A stretch of 64,000 nt of DNA, taken from NCBI GenBank assembly GCA_016717725.1, contig JADKFA010000001.1:1-64000 (forward strand), written 5' to 3'. The DNA is from Bacteroidota bacterium (GTDB lineage: Bacteria > Bacteroidota > Bacteroidia > AKYH767-A > OLB10). Below are positions 20,052 to 30,300 of this stretch, one piece after another. The notes beneath the pieces were generated by a model that saw only the letters and a list, made by a program, of their open reading frames with translations, had not been told where the DNA came from and searched no databases. Position numbers and translations under genes: made by a program. Each line of letters opens with the position of its first letter. Position 1 is the first letter of the stretch.

Positions 20052-20798
20052 TCATTGAGAAATGTATTGCTGTGCCCTTTGTAAATCTTCGGGGGTATCT
20101 ACCGCAATGGTTTCAAATTCAGTGATACGGGTTCGAATATTAAAGCCATGCTCGAGCCAACGGAGTTGCTCAAGCGATTCAATTTTTTCTAAGACTCCTT
20201 GCTGCAGTTGTGTTAAGCGAGGTAAGATGGAAGCTTGGTAGCCATAAATACCGATATGCTTATAATAATTATGCTGTGGCAGCCAATATTCCGTTTTAAA
20301 ATTCTTCATGAATGGAATGGGTTGACGTGAAAAATAAAGAGCATCTCCATTTGATGCTATCACGACCTTTGGAATATTTTCATTGATTAACTCATCATGT
20401 GAACGAATAATTTTAACCAACGTGGCTATATCTACATTTTCCTCTGCTAAAGCTCCGGCCAACAAATCAATTTGTCCGGGTTGAATAAAAGGTTCGTCGC
20501 CTTGAATATTTATTACCGCATCAAAATGCTCATCCAACTTCGACAGTGCTTCAGCACAACGATCGGTTCCTGAAGGATGATCGGTACGTGTGAGGATCAC
20601 ATCTCCACCAAAGCTTCTAACGGTTTCGGCTATACGATTATCGTCGGTGGCTACCACTACTCTTTGTAATGAAGTCGATTTCTTTGCTTGCTCATACACT
20701 CTTTCAATCATCGTTTTGCCTGCAATTAAAGCAAGGGGTTTTCCTGGAAAGCGAGTTGAATCGTAACGTGCAGGAATAATTCCAACAATCTTCTTCAT
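20052..20798 (-). CDS. kdsB: 3-deoxy-manno-octulosonate cytidylyltransferase (CMP-KDO synthetase)
   Basis: Activates KDO by transferring CMP from CTP, the step before KDO is added to lipid A. 248 residues, the usual length. Motifs include the nucleotide-binding start IIPARYDSTRFPGKPL, VVVATDDNRI, LTRTDHPSGTDRCAEAL, VINIQGDEPFI (metal-binding Asp) and YFSRQPIPF, with KHIGIYGYQ and EQLRWLEHG near the end. The ATG at 20798 is four bases from the stop of the upstream T9SS-B gene, so the two share a transcript. With kdsD at 43.7 kb, two steps of the KDO pathway lie in this window. Confidence 0.97.
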   Translation of the reverse strand: MKKIVGIIPARYDSTRFPGKPLALIAGKTMIERVYEQAKKSTSLQRVVVATDDNRIAETVRSFGGDVILTRTDHPSGTDRCAEALSKLDEHFDAVINIQGDEPFIQPGQIDLLAGALAEENVDIATLVKIIRSHDELINENIPKVVIASNGDALYFSRQPIPFMKNFKTEYWLPQHNYYKHIGIYGYQASILPRLTQLQQGVLEKIESLEQLRWLEHGFNIRTRITEFETIAVDTPEDLQRAQQYISQ

Positions 20799-20801
20799 AT
20801 A

Positions 20802-23423
20802 CTATTTAACTTTTGTTCCGCGGTACAAGTGAATAATTCCTTTCAACACACGTGGTTTCGTTTCACCACTCAACGTAATTTCATTCACTTTGCACACATA
20901 AAAATAAACACCTTCAGGACTTTCTTCTCCGTCGTTGTTGCGCTTTCCATTCCAACCAATATCTGGATCCGTTGTTTCAAATATCATATCTCCCCAACGA
21001 TTAAAAATTTGCATGTCGACATCCTTCACGTCGCGATATGGAATAATGGGATGATAAATATCGTTCACTAAATTGCCATCGGGAGTAAAAATATTGGGCA
21101 ATACATAGTCGGGACAACTTTCTGTACAAACAACATTACTCGCCAAACTCACATTGGCATTTGAATCAGTAGCTGTAATGTAATAACATCCAGCAATAGA
21201 ATTTACACCTTGATAGATATACGAGTAATTCCCTGCACTCACGGTAGCAATTAAATTAAATTGATTTGTACCTGGAGCTGCATAATATAAATTATACTCA
21301 AACACATCAAACGCACAAGAAGTGTCGATTGACCAAAACAAAGTATCGAGCAATGCAGGACAGTTCGGTCCATTTACAAGCAACGGAGGACATGGGGCTT
21401 CATTATCGATGGGTGTACTGCAAAATATTTGAGACTTATTAATAATAGGATTTACTAATCCAGCCACAAAATATTCACCAACGCTTTTTACATAATAACA
21501 ATAATTTTGTCCATTCACGAGTGAATCATCCACATAAGTGAGATTACTTGTAACGCCGATGGAATCAAAAACATTAGGTAAATTTTCACGATACACAACG
21601 TACTCATGGTTTGTCCAAGGAACATTCACATTAAACGACAAATTATTTTTTTCGTCTCCTGGAGAAGCAGTTAAATAAATGCTGTATGCGGTTTGTGAAT
21701 TACCAACAGAAAAAACATTTCCTGGTGTATCATTCCAAAACTGTACTCTATAACGGTACTGAATATCCTTAGTATTTAAGCCAACATCATTAAAGGTGGT
21801 ATCATTCAAGTTGGTGTAAGTAATTACATCAACAAAATTTCCAGAAGCATCGGCTCGTTGTAAAACATAACGGTAAGGTCCGGGTGTTTGAATCGTATCC
21901 AATTCAGTAGGTTTTCCCCAAGCCACATAAATTTGTCCTGTAGCAATATCCGTGGTATTTACATCCACATTCGTGATTACAGGTAAATCGCGGCGGAGAC
22001 TATTGCAAAACTCAACTGAAGCATAACTCTCGGCACCATCGGGATAAAAAGCAGTAACCGTATAACAATACTGTACGGCAATAGCCAATCCGTTTCCATT
22101 ATTATCATCTGTAAAATTTGTAGTTCCTAATCCATTCACCGAAGCAATTCGAACATAACCTGTATAGCTAGGCACTCCAGTTTCGCAATAGCCTGGAACA
22201 AATCCATAAGAACCCACACGACGATACACGTGATAACCGACAGCTTCCGTACAAGCACTTTGATTCCAACTTAATTGAATTGTATTTCCAAATGGAAATG
22301 AGGATGGATTTTTTGGTGAAGGTCCAACCACTGTAATATTCACCGACTCCAAATCGGCAAGTTCTACTTGAGCATTATTATCTCTAGCTTTAAAAACGAC
22401 AGTATACGGTGATTTTCGCACATGCGCACAATTTGTATTCCATTGAAAATCGCCAGTAGTTGTTCCTTGTGCAGGCGTTGAAGTAAAAGTTGCAGGGCTA
22501 ACTAACACTTCAAAAGGTCCACCTGTTGCCGAGAGCGTTACTGTTTCTGTGGATGTTTGATCAGTAGCAGTGATAGTAAAAGCAAGAAATGCTCCTGCTT
22601 CAACACAAGTATCTAAAATGTTTGAGAACACAGGAGGATCATTTATGGGAGGATAAATGGTAATTTGCATATCGCGTGTCACATAACCAATATTCAACAA
22701 TCCTATACCCGCAATTCGGCGCCATTCACGAATGATCATGGCTACATTAAATTCACCTTGTTGCATGGGTGAGTCCCAGATCAAATCGCCCGACACGGCA
22801 TCTAGGGTAAATGATACACTTGCTGCAGGATAAGAAAATGTAGGAATGGGTGCGCCACCAAATCCTTTACACTGCACTAATTCATACGACAAACTATCGC
22901 CGTCGGGATCGAAGGCATTTGGATTATGAATAAACAATCTATTTACGGCACCATCATCAATGGGAGGTTGTAAAAGTTGAGGTGAAGAATTGGAAAGAAA
23001 TGCAGGAGAAATTATCAATTGCGTTTCTACATAAAAAGGTAAATTCACAGAGCCTTGAATATTCACCACGTTCGCATTTCTATTCTCATCCAGAAAATAC
23101 ATTACATAACTTCCGCTGCCTGGATACGTATGTTCACCGTAATAAATATTTCGTTGAATATCGGGACCCACATTAAAAGTAATGTTAGCACGAGGTAGCG
23201 TATCACGATTACCATCACCCCACCAAAATTCTAATTCAGGTCGGTCGGCAGGACTTGAAGATTTAGTATACGTAACAATAGTAGCTCGATAGGTATAGGT
23301 ACTGAGTTTTACATACGTAATTTCACCGGCACGATTATGTGTAGCAAATGAATCGTTCGAAAAAAGAATTAACATCATTCCGACGAACAAAAAGAGCAAT
23401 TTAGTAGAATTTCGGATCATCAT
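20802..23423 (-). CDS. Large secreted protein with fibronectin-like domains and a T9SS type B sorting domain
   Basis: 873 residues. A signal peptide (TKLLFLFVGMMLILFSNDSFA) is followed by HNRAGEITYVKLSTYTYRATIVTYTKSS, a beginning seen in many Bacteroidota gliding-motility-associated surface proteins. The middle contains Ig/cadherin-like and fibronectin type III-like domains (repeats of WNDTPG, YCYTVTAFYPDG and similar). The C-terminus is the type B (CHU_C/gliding motility-associated) sorting domain: PNIFTPDGNLVNDIYHPII ... MQIFNRWGDMIFET ... GWNGKRNNDGEESPEGVYFYV. The protein is expected to be exported by T9SS and surface-associated; ligand unknown. It lies between mqnC (28 bases upstream) and kdsB (3 bases downstream) on the same strand. 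Confidence 0.9.
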   Translation of the reverse strand: MMIRNSTKLLFLFVGMMLILFSNDSFATHNRAGEITYVKLSTYTYRATIVTYTKSSSPADRPELEFWWGDGNRDTLPRANITFNVGPDIQRNIYYGEHTYPGSGSYVMYFLDENRNANVVNIQGSVNLPFYVETQLIISPAFLSNSSPQLLQPPIDDGAVNRLFIHNPNAFDPDGDSLSYELVQCKGFGGAPIPTFSYPAASVSFTLDAVSGDLIWDSPMQQGEFNVAMIIREWRRIAGIGLLNIGYVTRDMQITIYPPINDPPVFSNILDTCVEAGAFLAFTITATDQTSTETVTLSATGGPFEVLVSPATFTSTPAQGTTTGDFQWNTNCAHVRKSPYTVVFKARDNNAQVELADLESVNITVVGPSPKNPSSFPFGNTIQLSWNQSACTEAVGYHVYRRVGSYGFVPGYCETGVPSYTGYVRIASVNGLGTTNFTDDNNGNGLAIAVQYCYTVTAFYPDGAESYASVEFCNSLRRDLPVITNVDVNTTDIATGQIYVAWGKPTELDTIQTPGPYRYVLQRADASGNFVDVITYTNLNDTTFNDVGLNTKDIQYRYRVQFWNDTPGNVFSVGNSQTAYSIYLTASPGDEKNNLSFNVNVPWTNHEYVVYRENLPNVFDSIGVTSNLTYVDDSLVNGQNYCYYVKSVGEYFVAGLVNPIINKSQIFCSTPIDNEAPCPPLLVNGPNCPALLDTLFWSIDTSCAFDVFEYNLYYAAPGTNQFNLIATVSAGNYSYIYQGVNSIAGCYYITATDSNANVSLASNVVCTESCPDYVLPNIFTPDGNLVNDIYHPIIPYRDVKDVDMQIFNRWGDMIFETTDPDIGWNGKRNNDGEESPEGVYFYVCKVNEITLSGETKPRVLKGIIHLYRGTKVK

Positions 23424-23451
23424 ATTTAAACGCGAGTCTGATAAAATTATT

Positions 23452-24576
23452 TTAATAAGTGATAAGCTGTTGTTCCATCATTTCAGGCAAGGAACGATAT
23501 TCATACTGTTGATTTCTTAGAGCTGGTTCGAAACCAGCTTCTCGAATTGCTTCTTGGATCCCATCACTCGTAAATCGGTGTGGTGCTCCTGCGGCGGAAA
23601 CAACATTTTCTTCAATCATAATTGAGCCAAAATCATTGGCACCAGCTGACAAACATACTTGAGCAATCGCTTTACCCACGGTTAACCAAGAAGCTTGAAT
23701 ATTGACAATATTTGGTAACATTATTCGGCTAATTGCGATGGTACGAATATACTCATCTCCACTTACGCTATTGCGAATTCCTTTTACACGTCGCAACATA
23801 GTACCTTCATCTTGAAATGGCCAAGGAATAAAGGCAATAAATCCTTTGGCTTTCGCAGGTTTTTCTCTCTGCACTTCACGCAACCAAACTAAATGTTCAA
23901 AACGTTCATCTAACGTTTCTATATGCCCGAACATCATCGTTGCTGAAGTAGTAATATTTAATTGATGTGCTGCACGCATCACATCCAACCATTCACGACC
24001 AGAACATTTCCCTTTAGAAATCATTCGGCGCACTCTATCATTTAGGATTTCTGCTCCTGCACCTGGAAGTGAATCGAGTCCAGCTTTTTGCAAGGCTTTC
24101 AACACATCGGTATGCGGCAACTTTTCCAACTTTGAAATATGAGCTATTTCAGGAGGTCCAAGAGCATGTAGTTTCAATTCAGGGTAAAGGGCTTTCAATT
24201 CCGAAAATAAATCCACATAAAAACTCAAACCAAGATCAGGATGGTGGCCGCCTTGCAAGAGCAACTGCTCTCCGCCATAGCGAAAAGTTTCTTCAATTTT
24301 TTCCTTATACTGATTGATGGTAGTCGTGTAGGCTTCTGCATGTCCGGGGATACGATAAAAATTACAGAATTTACAATTCGCAATACAAACATTTGTTGTA
24401 TTCACATTTCGATCGATGATCCATGTTACTTTACCATCTGGTTTTTGCTTTTTTCGTAATTCATTTCCCACATACATCAAATCGGCGGTGGATACATGTT
24501 CAAAAAGATACTTCCCCTCATTGGCTGAGAGAAACTCAAAGTTTAAAGCTCGTTGCAGTAATAGATCGCTATTCAT
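23452..24576 (-). CDS. mqnC: Cyclic dehypoxanthinyl futalosine synthase, radical SAM (MqnC)
   Basis: Radical SAM enzyme that cyclises dehypoxanthine futalosine in the futalosine route to menaquinone. 374 residues. The 4Fe-4S motif is CIANCKFC followed by NFYR (about residues 64-75). Other signatures that favour MqnC over MqnE are LLLQGGHHPDLGLSFYVDLF, GLDSLPGAGAEIL, TSATMMFGHIET, GFIAFIPWPFQ and GANDFGSIMIEENVVSAAG. The frame is intact and begins with ATG. Other futalosine genes are not in the window. The divergent aminopeptidase gene starts about 75 bases away. Confidence 0.93.
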   Translation of the reverse strand: MNSDLLLQRALNFEFLSANEGKYLFEHVSTADLMYVGNELRKKQKPDGKVTWIIDRNVNTTNVCIANCKFCNFYRIPGHAEAYTTTINQYKEKIEETFRYGGEQLLLQGGHHPDLGLSFYVDLFSELKALYPELKLHALGPPEIAHISKLEKLPHTDVLKALQKAGLDSLPGAGAEILNDRVRRMISKGKCSGREWLDVMRAAHQLNITTSATMMFGHIETLDERFEHLVWLREVQREKPAKAKGFIAFIPWPFQDEGTMLRRVKGIRNSVSGDEYIRTIAISRIMLPNIVNIQASWLTVGKAIAQVCLSAGANDFGSIMIEENVVSAAGAPHRFTSDGIQEAIREAGFEPALRNQQYEYRSLPEMMEQQLITY

Positions 24577-24650
24577 AATTTCATCTTCATTGCCCTTTAC
24601 AACCCCTATCTCAATTAAAAGTTATCATCAATTTCGATATAGAATTGAGG

Positions 24651-26138
24651 ATGACAAAGGCTTTCCGTAATTTCATCCGCTCAAATTTACGCAACTCTAT
24701 GCAAATCACACTAAAACACCTGTCATCTCCTCGTAAAGATGGACATATCTTGTTACTCTTTAAGAATGAGGACTTTTCGTCTACTTACTTTACGAAAGAA
24801 GAAATCGCCTTTATTAAGTCGGAACTAAAGGCCGACAAGAAATTTGTTGCTGTAAACCAATACAATAGAATGGTTTACCTTCAACAAATGGAGACCGAAA
24901 AGAAGAATTCTTCTCAACGGCTCGAAATGGCCCGAAAAAGTGGAGCCACGCAATTTTCCCGCCTTCAAGCTGGAAAGTTGGAGCAGATCACACTTATTTC
25001 AACCTTGGCGCCTGATTTGGTTTTGGCTTATGGTGAAGGGTTGGTGCTAGCTGGTTACCAATTCTTGAAATACAGAACAGGAAAGAAGAAAGAAGAACAT
25101 GCAGTTAAAACCATTTTTATTCATTCAAAAGGGTTAACTGAAAAAGAGATTCACCAACAAAACATACTCAACGAAGCGGTTTTCAAAGCACGTGATTTAG
25201 TAAATGAGCCTCAATCATTTTTAAATGCTACTGAATTTGCAAAACAATTTACGCTAATGGGCAAACAAGCTGGATTCAAAGTTCAGGTGTTAAACAAAGC
25301 GAAGATTAAGCAGCTAAAGATGGGTGGAATACTTGCTGTTAATTTGGGGTCGATACAAGCTCCCACTTTCACCATCATGGAATGGAAACCAAAGAATGCG
25401 ATCAATAAAAAACCGGTGGTATTAGTTGGAAAAGGTGTTGTGTATGATACGGGTGGTATGAGTTTAAAACCTACACCGAACTCAATGGATTTCATGAAAT
25501 GTGATATGGGTGGTGGCGCCGCAGTGGGTGGAGCCCTTTATGCTATTGCAAAAGCTAAACTTCCTGTTCATGTTATTGCATTAGTTCCTGCTACTGACAA
25601 TCGTGTGGATGGAGATGCCTATGTTCCAGGAGATGTGATTACGATGATGAGTGGAAAAACGGTTGAAGTATTAAATACCGATGCTGAAGGTAGATTAATT
25701 TTAGCGGATGCTTTACATTATGCGAAAAGATACAAACCTGAGTTAGTACTCGAATTTTCTACATTAACTGGAGCAGCAGCTGCAGCGATAGGTCCGATGG
25801 GAATTGTTTGTATGGGAGATGTGCCTGACAAAACCAGAAAAGAATTACACGATGCAGGAAATCACGTGTATGAACGATTGGCTGAATTTCCTTTCTGGGA
25901 AGAGTATGATGAATGGATTAAATCGGATATTGCCGATATTAAAAATGTGGGTGGAGCTTATGCAGGAGCTATCACTGCGGGAAGATTCCTAAATCATTTT
26001 GTTGATTATCCATACATGCATTTTGATATTGCATCACCTGCGTTTAATAAATCGAATGATAGTTACCGTCTGAAAAATGGAACGGGTGTTGGGGTTAGAT
26101 TATTATTTGAGTACTTCAAGAATCTATCTCGAAAATAA
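24651..26138 (+). CDS. Leucyl aminopeptidase, M17 family
   Basis: Cytosolic di-metal aminopeptidase that releases N-terminal residues from peptides. About 495 residues from the ATG at 24651; a TTG at 24645 and an ATG at 24699 (MQITLKHLSSP) are alternatives. The variable N-terminal domain is followed by the catalytic domain with VLVGKGVVYDTGGMSLKP (metal-binding Lys and Asp), DFMKCDMGGGAAVGGAL, the M17 signature NTDAEGRLILADAL and STLTGAAAAAIG. Length and motif order match the family. pdxA follows after 52 bases on the same strand. Confidence 0.93.
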   Translation: MTKAFRNFIRSNLRNSMQITLKHLSSPRKDGHILLLFKNEDFSSTYFTKEEIAFIKSELKADKKFVAVNQYNRMVYLQQMETEKKNSSQRLEMARKSGATQFSRLQAGKLEQITLISTLAPDLVLAYGEGLVLAGYQFLKYRTGKKKEEHAVKTIFIHSKGLTEKEIHQQNILNEAVFKARDLVNEPQSFLNATEFAKQFTLMGKQAGFKVQVLNKAKIKQLKMGGILAVNLGSIQAPTFTIMEWKPKNAINKKPVVLVGKGVVYDTGGMSLKPTPNSMDFMKCDMGGGAAVGGALYAIAKAKLPVHVIALVPATDNRVDGDAYVPGDVITMMSGKTVEVLNTDAEGRLILADALHYAKRYKPELVLEFSTLTGAAAAAIGPMGIVCMGDVPDKTRKELHDAGNHVYERLAEFPFWEEYDEWIKSDIADIKNVGGAYAGAITAGRFLNHFVDYPYMHFDIASPAFNKSNDSYRLKNGTGVGVRLLFEYFKNLSRK

Positions 26139-26190
26139 AAAAATTAAATACTTTTCATTTTAAAGTCATATCGTTTGAAAATAAAATAAA

Positions 26191-27252
26191 ATGAGCACAG
26201 AACACGAAGGCAGAATAAAAGTTGGAATCAGCATTGGGGATATCCATGGAATTGGTCCGGAAGTAGTGATCAAAGCCTTATCTGACAATCGCATTACACA
26301 AGTTTGCACTCCTATTATTTATGGGAATAGTAAAGTAATTTCACATTACAGAAAGACATTAAGTTTACAGGAATTTAATTTTAATACGATTCGTAGTATT
26401 CAAGAAATCATTCCCAGAAAAGTGAATTTAATCAATTGCTGGGAGGAAGAATTGAAAATTGAAATGGGTGTTGCATCAACTGTCAACGGAGTGTATGCGA
26501 TGAAATCACTTGAAGCCGCTACCAACGATTTGAAAAGCGGTTTTATTGATGCCTTAGTTACCGCTCCCATTGACAAACACAGTATTGCTCCTGAAGGTGG
26601 ATTTTCTGGACACACAGAATACCTAGCAAAAGCATTTGACACTTCGGATTACTTAATGTTTTTGGTGAGTGGAAATTTAAGAGTTGCCTTAGTAACAGGT
26701 CATGTACCTGTATCGAAAATTGCGCCTTTGATTACTAAAGAACGTATCAAACAAAAATTAAATGTGATGATAAAATCCCTTAAACGAGATTTTGGAATTC
26801 GCAAACCAAGGATTGCTGTTTTGGGATTAAATCCACATGCTGGCGACTCAGGTGTTATCGGAAACGAAGATCGCGACATCATTGCTCCTACCGTTAAAGA
26901 AGCGTTTGCTGCAGGATTATTAGTTTTTGGACCTTATTCTTCCGATGGATTTTTTGGAAAGGGACAACAGGAAAAATTTGATGCTGTGTTAGCGATGTAT
27001 CATGATCAAGGATTGATTCCTTTCAAAACTTTAGCCTTCGAAAACGGAGTCAACTTCACAGCCGGATTACCTATAGTACGTACTTCTCCCGATCATGGTG
27101 TGGCATATGACATTGCAGGAAAAGGAATCGCTAGTGAATCATCCATTCGTGAAGCTATTTACACTGCAGTAGATATTGTCAATCGTAGAGTTGATTACGA
27201 CGAAGTGAATGAAAAACCGTTAGCGTTTGGAAAATTGACGGGGGAGCGATAA
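26191..27252 (+). CDS. pdxA: 4-hydroxythreonine-4-phosphate dehydrogenase
   Basis: NAD-dependent oxidative decarboxylation step in DXP-dependent pyridoxal-phosphate synthesis. 353 residues. Motifs: VGISIGDIHGIGPEV at the start, VTAPIDKHSI, FSGHTEYLAKAF (metal-binding His), LVTGHVPVSKI, GLNPHAGDSGVIGNED, MYHDQGLIPFK (catalytic His/Asp) and RTSPDHGVAYDIAG. It begins with ATG in the usual place and is intact. One difference is IGDIHGIGPE where many PdxAs have GDPAGIGPE. It lies downstream of the M17 gene and is followed by a long palindrome. Confidence 0.95.
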   Translation: MSTEHEGRIKVGISIGDIHGIGPEVVIKALSDNRITQVCTPIIYGNSKVISHYRKTLSLQEFNFNTIRSIQEIIPRKVNLINCWEEELKIEMGVASTVNGVYAMKSLEAATNDLKSGFIDALVTAPIDKHSIAPEGGFSGHTEYLAKAFDTSDYLMFLVSGNLRVALVTGHVPVSKIAPLITKERIKQKLNVMIKSLKRDFGIRKPRIAVLGLNPHAGDSGVIGNEDRDIIAPTVKEAFAAGLLVFGPYSSDGFFGKGQQEKFDAVLAMYHDQGLIPFKTLAFENGVNFTAGLPIVRTSPDHGVAYDIAGKGIASESSIREAIYTAVDIVNRRVDYDEVNEKPLAFGKLTGER

Positions 27253-27253
27253 A

Positions 27254-27305
27254 ATCACAACTCCCAAAACTTAGGGTTTAAACCCTAAGTTTTGGGAGTT
27301 GTGAT
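27254..27305. repeat. 52-bp perfect palindrome between pdxA and porU
   Basis: The two 26-base arms, 27254-27279 and 27280-27305, are exact reverse complements with no spacer; the centre is GGGTTTAAACCC. It sits between convergent genes and could act as a bidirectional terminator, but neither side has a T tract. A mobile or REP-like origin is also possible. Confidence 0.85.
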
Positions 27306-27311
27306 CATACA

Positions 27312-30300
27312 TTATCGCATCAAATACATTTTACCCCAACCTTTTTTGAAATATTGATCGGCGTTGGTTTCTCTTTTTTCGATGTTGGAGCCATTGATGC
27401 CGGTGAGTACACGATAGACATACACGCCATTCGCTAATTGATCACCAAACTCATCTTTACCATCCCAAGCATAGTCGGTAATATTTCTACCGATTCGAAT
27501 TGCACCTAATTCTTCTCTCATTATTTCACGAACTACCTTACCGGTTACAGTCATGATTTGAATTTTAAATTCGGTAGGCACTTCAGAACCTGTAAGCATA
27601 AATACAAATCGAGTAGATGTACTAAATGGATTAGGATAATTCACCACTTCTGTAATCGTGCTCTTATTGATAACTTCAAATTGGATTTTGTAATCGAAGA
27701 TTCCGCTCAAGTTTCCGGTTTCATCTTTAGCTTCAACGGCTAACTCATACACACCATCTACTAACAGATGTGGATGATAATCGATTCGGAAACTATTGTT
27801 TGGTAACGCAGCTGGAAGCCATCCTAACAAAGTATTCGTAATGTTTGATCCAGGTGCTGGTTCAAAGTGCAAATATTGCAATTGGCCAGAGGGCGAGCGC
27901 AATGAGATCCGGAAATTGGAAGTGTCGTTCAATGCTAAATATTTATTCTCATCCTTCAGCTTCATCAAAATCTCTGGGCGCGATGAAACAATATCACCAT
28001 TCAAAATATGTAACCCGTCAAAAGTTACATCCAACAGTGGATTCGTAATATCAGGATTTACCGTAAACTTCAAACTCGTAATATTATTAAAATGGTATTG
28101 TTCGGGTTGATCTTTATTCGGATTAGCTTCAATCCATAAGCTATTTGTACCAGTATACGTAAGAGAGCTAAAGCTAACATGACACATGATGGTATCGCCT
28201 GCAGGAAGGTCACGGTGAAGCCTTACCGAAGAAATATTTCTACGAATATTATTTGCATCGTAAACAAAATAATTCACCAACAACGTATCCATCTTCTGAC
28301 TACTAATATTCTCAAATGCCATACTTAAGCTGATGGTTTCACCCTCTTGAACAGAATCATTGAAGAATGAATAATAATTCGTATTCAAGGAACCTTCTGG
28401 CACAGGATCAAAATACACTTGCCATCTTTCCATTTGTGGTGGAGTTCGGAATTGCGAATCTTGCATATAAGATCTTAATCTTAAATTAGGAAACGTTGTA
28501 GCACTAATCATACTTAAATCGATGGGATTCGTAATATCCACTAGTGAATCCATCAACAACACTTCTTGTCCTGTAGTAGCAATTCCGAATACTTGCAAAT
28601 AAATACTATCCGGAGAAACACCTGATTCAAGATGTGTATAATTCCAATGCAATTGATTCCATGCGGTGGCAGGACCAATAACCGATGAAGATTGAAATCC
28701 TTTATCCCAATCACGAGACAACAAATAATCGATACGTAATGAACTATCGGGATACAAACCCTTCTCAAAAATGACAGAAGAAGGATCACCCTTTTTCATA
28801 AACATCATAAACTTTTCGCCGTTTTGAAGGCTGCTAAACTGAGGAACACCTATTGAATTATAAGCGTTACTCAACGTGGTCAACGTACTAAATGGAGCCG
28901 AAAAAGTAGTCCAACTCAAGAGGTAATTGCCATCAGGCACATCATTCTGAATAAAATCAGCAAGACTATCTATTCCAGAAGTGACACCAACATCAAACAA
29001 GAAATATTTATCAGGTCGCGTTCTAAATCCACAACCTTGTGCAGTATTACAACTATAATAATTATAATTCCCAAAATAATTAGTACAAGAATCAGAAGTC
29101 CATGGAGTTTCAAAATTAATTGAATCCAAAACTGCCACTGCAATTTGCGAGACTCCAAAACAACCACCATAGTCCATATTCACCCCGTTAATTTCATAGC
29201 TTGGACGGTTTAACTCATGCGTCATCAACAATGAATAATTGGATGAAATAAATTTAGTTTGACGAGCAGAATCCACCCACAACATATTTGACAAAGTACT
29301 TTCCTTAAATTGATAATAATGGGCTTGCGACCAACCTGTTTTTCCTGGCTTAAATAAAAACGAACTTACTTTCCATTGGAATTTAGATGATATTGCAGTA
29401 TCCAAACTCATAATCGAGTCATTTGCGACACGCCAATAGTAGGCGATATTAGAATCTAATGTTATAGGAATGTTCCATGATATAATACCAAATGCATTAT
29501 TTGCCACTCCTGAAATTTTATTAGGACTATTGAAAAAATAAGATGTATCCACTTCGAAACGATATGATTTAGCAGCAGCAAATAAATCGGAGGTAGTTGC
29601 TTTCAACACAATATTTCCATTGGGAACTATTGCATATTCCTGAGGAAAGACTGGATTAATATCGGTAGAATTAATGAGCAACTGAGATTTTGCAACATTA
29701 TTTCCTATGTTATCAATTTCATCCACTTCATTGTACACATCCACGGTGATCTCGAACATATTGAGTCCGGCACCATCTTTAAAATCGACAGGCAAAGTAA
29801 TATCTTAACGTATCAAGAAAAGAAATATAAGGAACTGCAATGATAGTATCACGTTTAATACCTGCAGGCATGGTTCGGCTAATCAACACATGCATGGTTT
29901 CAGTCGTATTTTTTCCTAAATTAGCAATAGCATATTTCACAGTGAAGCTATCCATTTCAGTTGTTACGATGGCTGGGTCATAAAAAATATTTGCGTTCTT
30001 TATTTCATAATCGGGTTTTTCAAATACATTCATTTTAATGGCAGGATCGCCGTGTAATGTCATATTCATACATACACTTTTTATATCAAAGTTCAATGAA
30101 TCGTAAATATCTTCTACTGATTTCTTCATCACCTCACCAACCGTATAGCCGTAATAATCTCTGAAACCAACTTCATGAAATCGGGTTGCATAATAATGAA
30201 GAGGATCAATCAATCCCTTATCTGGAACAGCAATAAACGCAATGGATCCCTTGTCAGGAGTTAATACGAAGCGTTCGTTAAGTAAGCGACTGGTGGTATG

